This document shows, piece after piece, positions 62,681 to 64,000 of a stretch of 64,000 nucleotides of DNA. Source of the DNA: Chromobacterium violaceum ATCC 12472 (GTDB lineage: Bacteria > Pseudomonadota > Gammaproteobacteria > Burkholderiales > Chromobacteriaceae); the NCBI RefSeq assembly GCF_000007705.1, contig NC_005085.1, forward strand, positions 4,535,752 through 4,599,751. Direction: 5' to 3'. The notes under the pieces are model-generated. The model had not been told where the DNA came from. It made no database searches and saw nothing but the letters and a program-made list of their open reading frames with translations. Every line of letters begins with the position of its first letter. Position 1 is the stretch's first letter. Position numbers and translations under genes: made by a program.

Positions 62681-63604
62681 TCAAACGCCCAGACGGGTTC
62701 CCGCCGGCAGGCTCTTGCCGGCGACGAAATCGCGGGCGGCGAGCCGCTTGCCGCCCGCGGCCTGCAATACGGACACGCGCACCAGCCCTTGCCCTGCGCC
62801 TACCAGCACGCCGTCGGCGTCGGCGGACACCACCGCACCCGGCTCGGCGGAGCCCGGCTCGGCGCTCGCCATCCACAGCTTCAGCGGCTCGCCGCCAAGC
62901 TGGGTGAAGGCGCCCGGCGCCGGGTTGTAGGCGCGGATCGCGCGCGCGACCTGCTCGGCCGGCAGCGCCCAGTCGACCTCGGCTTCGGCCTTGGACAGCT
63001 TCTGCGCGTAGGTGACGCCGTCTTCCGGCTGCTTCCGCGGAACGATCCGGTCCAGGCGGCCCAATGTCTCGACGATCGCTTGCGCGCCGCAGGCGGCCAG
63101 CTTGTCGTGCAGCGTGGCGGCGGTCTCGTCGGCGGCGATCGCCACCGGGTGGATGCTCAGCATGTCGCCGGTGTCGAGGCCGACGTCCATCTGCATGATG
63201 GTGATGCCGGTCTCGTCATCGCCGGCCAGGATGGCGCGCTGGATCGGCGCCGCGCCGCGCCAGCGCGGCAGCAGGGACGCGTGGATGTTCAGGCAGCCGC
63301 GCGCGGGAATGTCCAGAACGTCCTGCGGCAGGATCAGTCCGTAGGCGGCCACCACCATGACATCGGCCTGGATGTCGCGCAGCATCTGCTGCGCTTCCTG
63401 ATTGCCGCGCAGCTTCTCCGGCTGCTCGACGCGCAGGCCGTGGGCCAGCGCCACTTCCTTCACCGGGCTCGGTTTCAGCTTCATGCCGCGGCCGGCCGGG
63501 CGGTCCGGCTGGGTCAGCACCAGCGCGATCTCGTGGCCGGCGGCGATCAGCTCGCGCAGCGCGGCGGCGGCGAATTCCGGCGTGCCGGCAAAAATCAATT
63601 TCAT
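62681..63604 (-). CDS. fmt: Fmt, methionyl-tRNA formyltransferase
   Basis: This 307-residue enzyme formylates initiator Met-tRNA using 10-formyl-THF. Motifs are IFAGTPEFAAAAL at the start, TQPDRPAGRGMKLKPSPVK, AYGLILPQDVLDIP, the SLLPRWRGAAPIQRAILAGD active-site region with Asn and His in NIHASLLP, and DTGDML. C-terminal OB domain is present. 74 bp from def on the same strand. Confidence 0.97.
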   Translation of the reverse strand: MKLIFAGTPEFAAAALRELIAAGHEIALVLTQPDRPAGRGMKLKPSPVKEVALAHGLRVEQPEKLRGNQEAQQMLRDIQADVMVVAAYGLILPQDVLDIPARGCLNIHASLLPRWRGAAPIQRAILAGDDETGITIMQMDVGLDTGDMLSIHPVAIAADETAATLHDKLAACGAQAIVETLGRLDRIVPRKQPEDGVTYAQKLSKAEAEVDWALPAEQVARAIRAYNPAPGAFTQLGGEPLKLWMASAEPGSAEPGAVVSADADGVLVGAGQGLVRVSVLQAAGGKRLAARDFVAGKSLPAGTRLGV

Positions 63605-63678
63605 CTTGGTTCGGTCCCCGACAAAGACAGCGGCGCCGTCGCGCGGCGCCGCCCAATCCTGACCCTGCGGCCGGATGA

Positions 63679-64000
63679 TCACATGTTCTGCTTTTCGCGC
63701 TTTTTCAGCTTGGTCTTGATCCGCTGCTGCTTCATCTGCGACAGGCGCTCGACAAAGACCACGCCGTTCAGATGGTCCAGCTCATGCTGGATGCAGATCG
63801 CCAGCAGGCCGTCGGCCTCCAGCTCGAACGGCTTGCCGTCGCGGTCCTGCGCCTTGACCTTGACGCGCTCGGCGCGGGTCACCTTGTCGTAGATGCCGGG
63901 CACCGACAGGCAGCCTTCCTCGTAGACGGTCTCGCCGTCCTTCTCGACGATTTCCGGGTTGATGAACACCCGGCGCTCGTCGCGCTCCTCCGAGATGTCC
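63679..64000 (-). CDS. def: Def, peptide deformylase (N-terminal part outside window)
   Basis: The frame is open to the right edge (residues [18 protein letters not shown] before the visible part). Metalloprotease motifs EEGCLSVPG and HELDHLNG are intact, giving the Cys and two His that bind iron or another divalent metal, and the catalytic Glu-analogue region. The C-terminal tail is Lys/Arg-rich. It removes formyl groups added through fmt. It is the first of the def-fmt-htpX-rsmB-DUF4390-ntrY-ntrX cluster. Confidence 0.95.
   Translation of the reverse strand, partial: DISEERDERRVFINPEIVEKDGETVYEEGCLSVPGIYDKVTRAERVKVKAQDRDGKPFELEADGLLAICIQHELDHLNGVVFVERLSQMKQQRIKTKLKKREKQNM

Overview
The window is a compact, GC-rich bacterial chromosome segment from a betaproteobacterium, most likely Neisseriales and close to Chromobacterium. 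The evidence is the gene content and order: ftsY-ftsE-ftsX-rpoH, def-fmt-htpX-rsmB-DUF4390-ntrY-ntrX, an amgK/murU recycling cluster, PglL-like ligases behind a type IV pilin, and a secreted GH18 chitinase. The genus call is an inference from recognised proteins. No database search was possible. About 65 protein genes and five tRNAs are packed with short gaps. No prophage, insertion sequence, CRISPR array or complete mobile element was seen.

Layout. 1-3000: division and heat shock (ftsY end, ftsE, ftsX, then rpoH behind a CIRCE operator). 3050-7500: a minus-strand type IV pilin gene with a sigma54 promoter, followed by two PglL-family O-oligosaccharyltransferase/ligase genes. 7640-13000: bioA, a PilZ-domain protein, proB and an orphan polyamine-type binding protein. 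13000-16900: small minus-strand genes, ruvB, then an FMN riboswitch controlling ribB-ribE. 16970-20800: the glrK-qseG-glrR two-component operon. It is followed by two palindromic GlrR-type sites, two IHF consensus sites and a consensus sigma54 promoter in front of a BON-domain periplasmic protein. 20880-26600: a binding protein, ruvA, an oppositely oriented serine protease with an AT-rich leader, ruvC, and murU / secreted protein / amgK. 26680-33200: lptD-surA-pdxA, then a lemA-TPM-TPM operon. 33500-42960: a very large FAD/Fe-S oxidoreductase, an autoregulated MerR/GyrI regulator, a diguanylate cyclase, an isochorismatase-like hydrolase, a chitinase with a lux-box-like site upstream, and a His/Lys-rich small secreted protein. 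43090-50770: CorC/HlyC-type membrane protein, HIT protein, chemoreceptor, sulfurtransferase, xthA, pyrE and small envelope proteins. 50960-51480: five tandem tRNA-Lys genes with alternating anticodons behind one promoter. 51600-55600: cutA, fxsA, DUF167, dps, a TonB-like protein, a thioesterase, a TlpA-like thioredoxin and a REP-like palindromic element. 55630-64000: moeB/thiF, ntrX, ntrY, DUF4390, rsmB, htpX, fmt and the end of def.

How the parts work together. Several themes recur. Envelope biogenesis and stress: lptD, surA, htpX, the GlrKR system with its BON target, and rpoH. Surface structures and c-di-GMP: pilin plus glycan ligases, a PilZ receptor and a GGEEF cyclase. Sigma54 control: two good promoters and one intact activator (GlrR), alongside an NtrX whose AAA+ domain has lost the Walker A lysine, the Walker B aspartate and the GAFTGA loop. 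The best candidates for new biology are the GlrR/IHF/sigma54 regulatory array, the degenerate NtrX, and the pilin gene carrying two different ligases.
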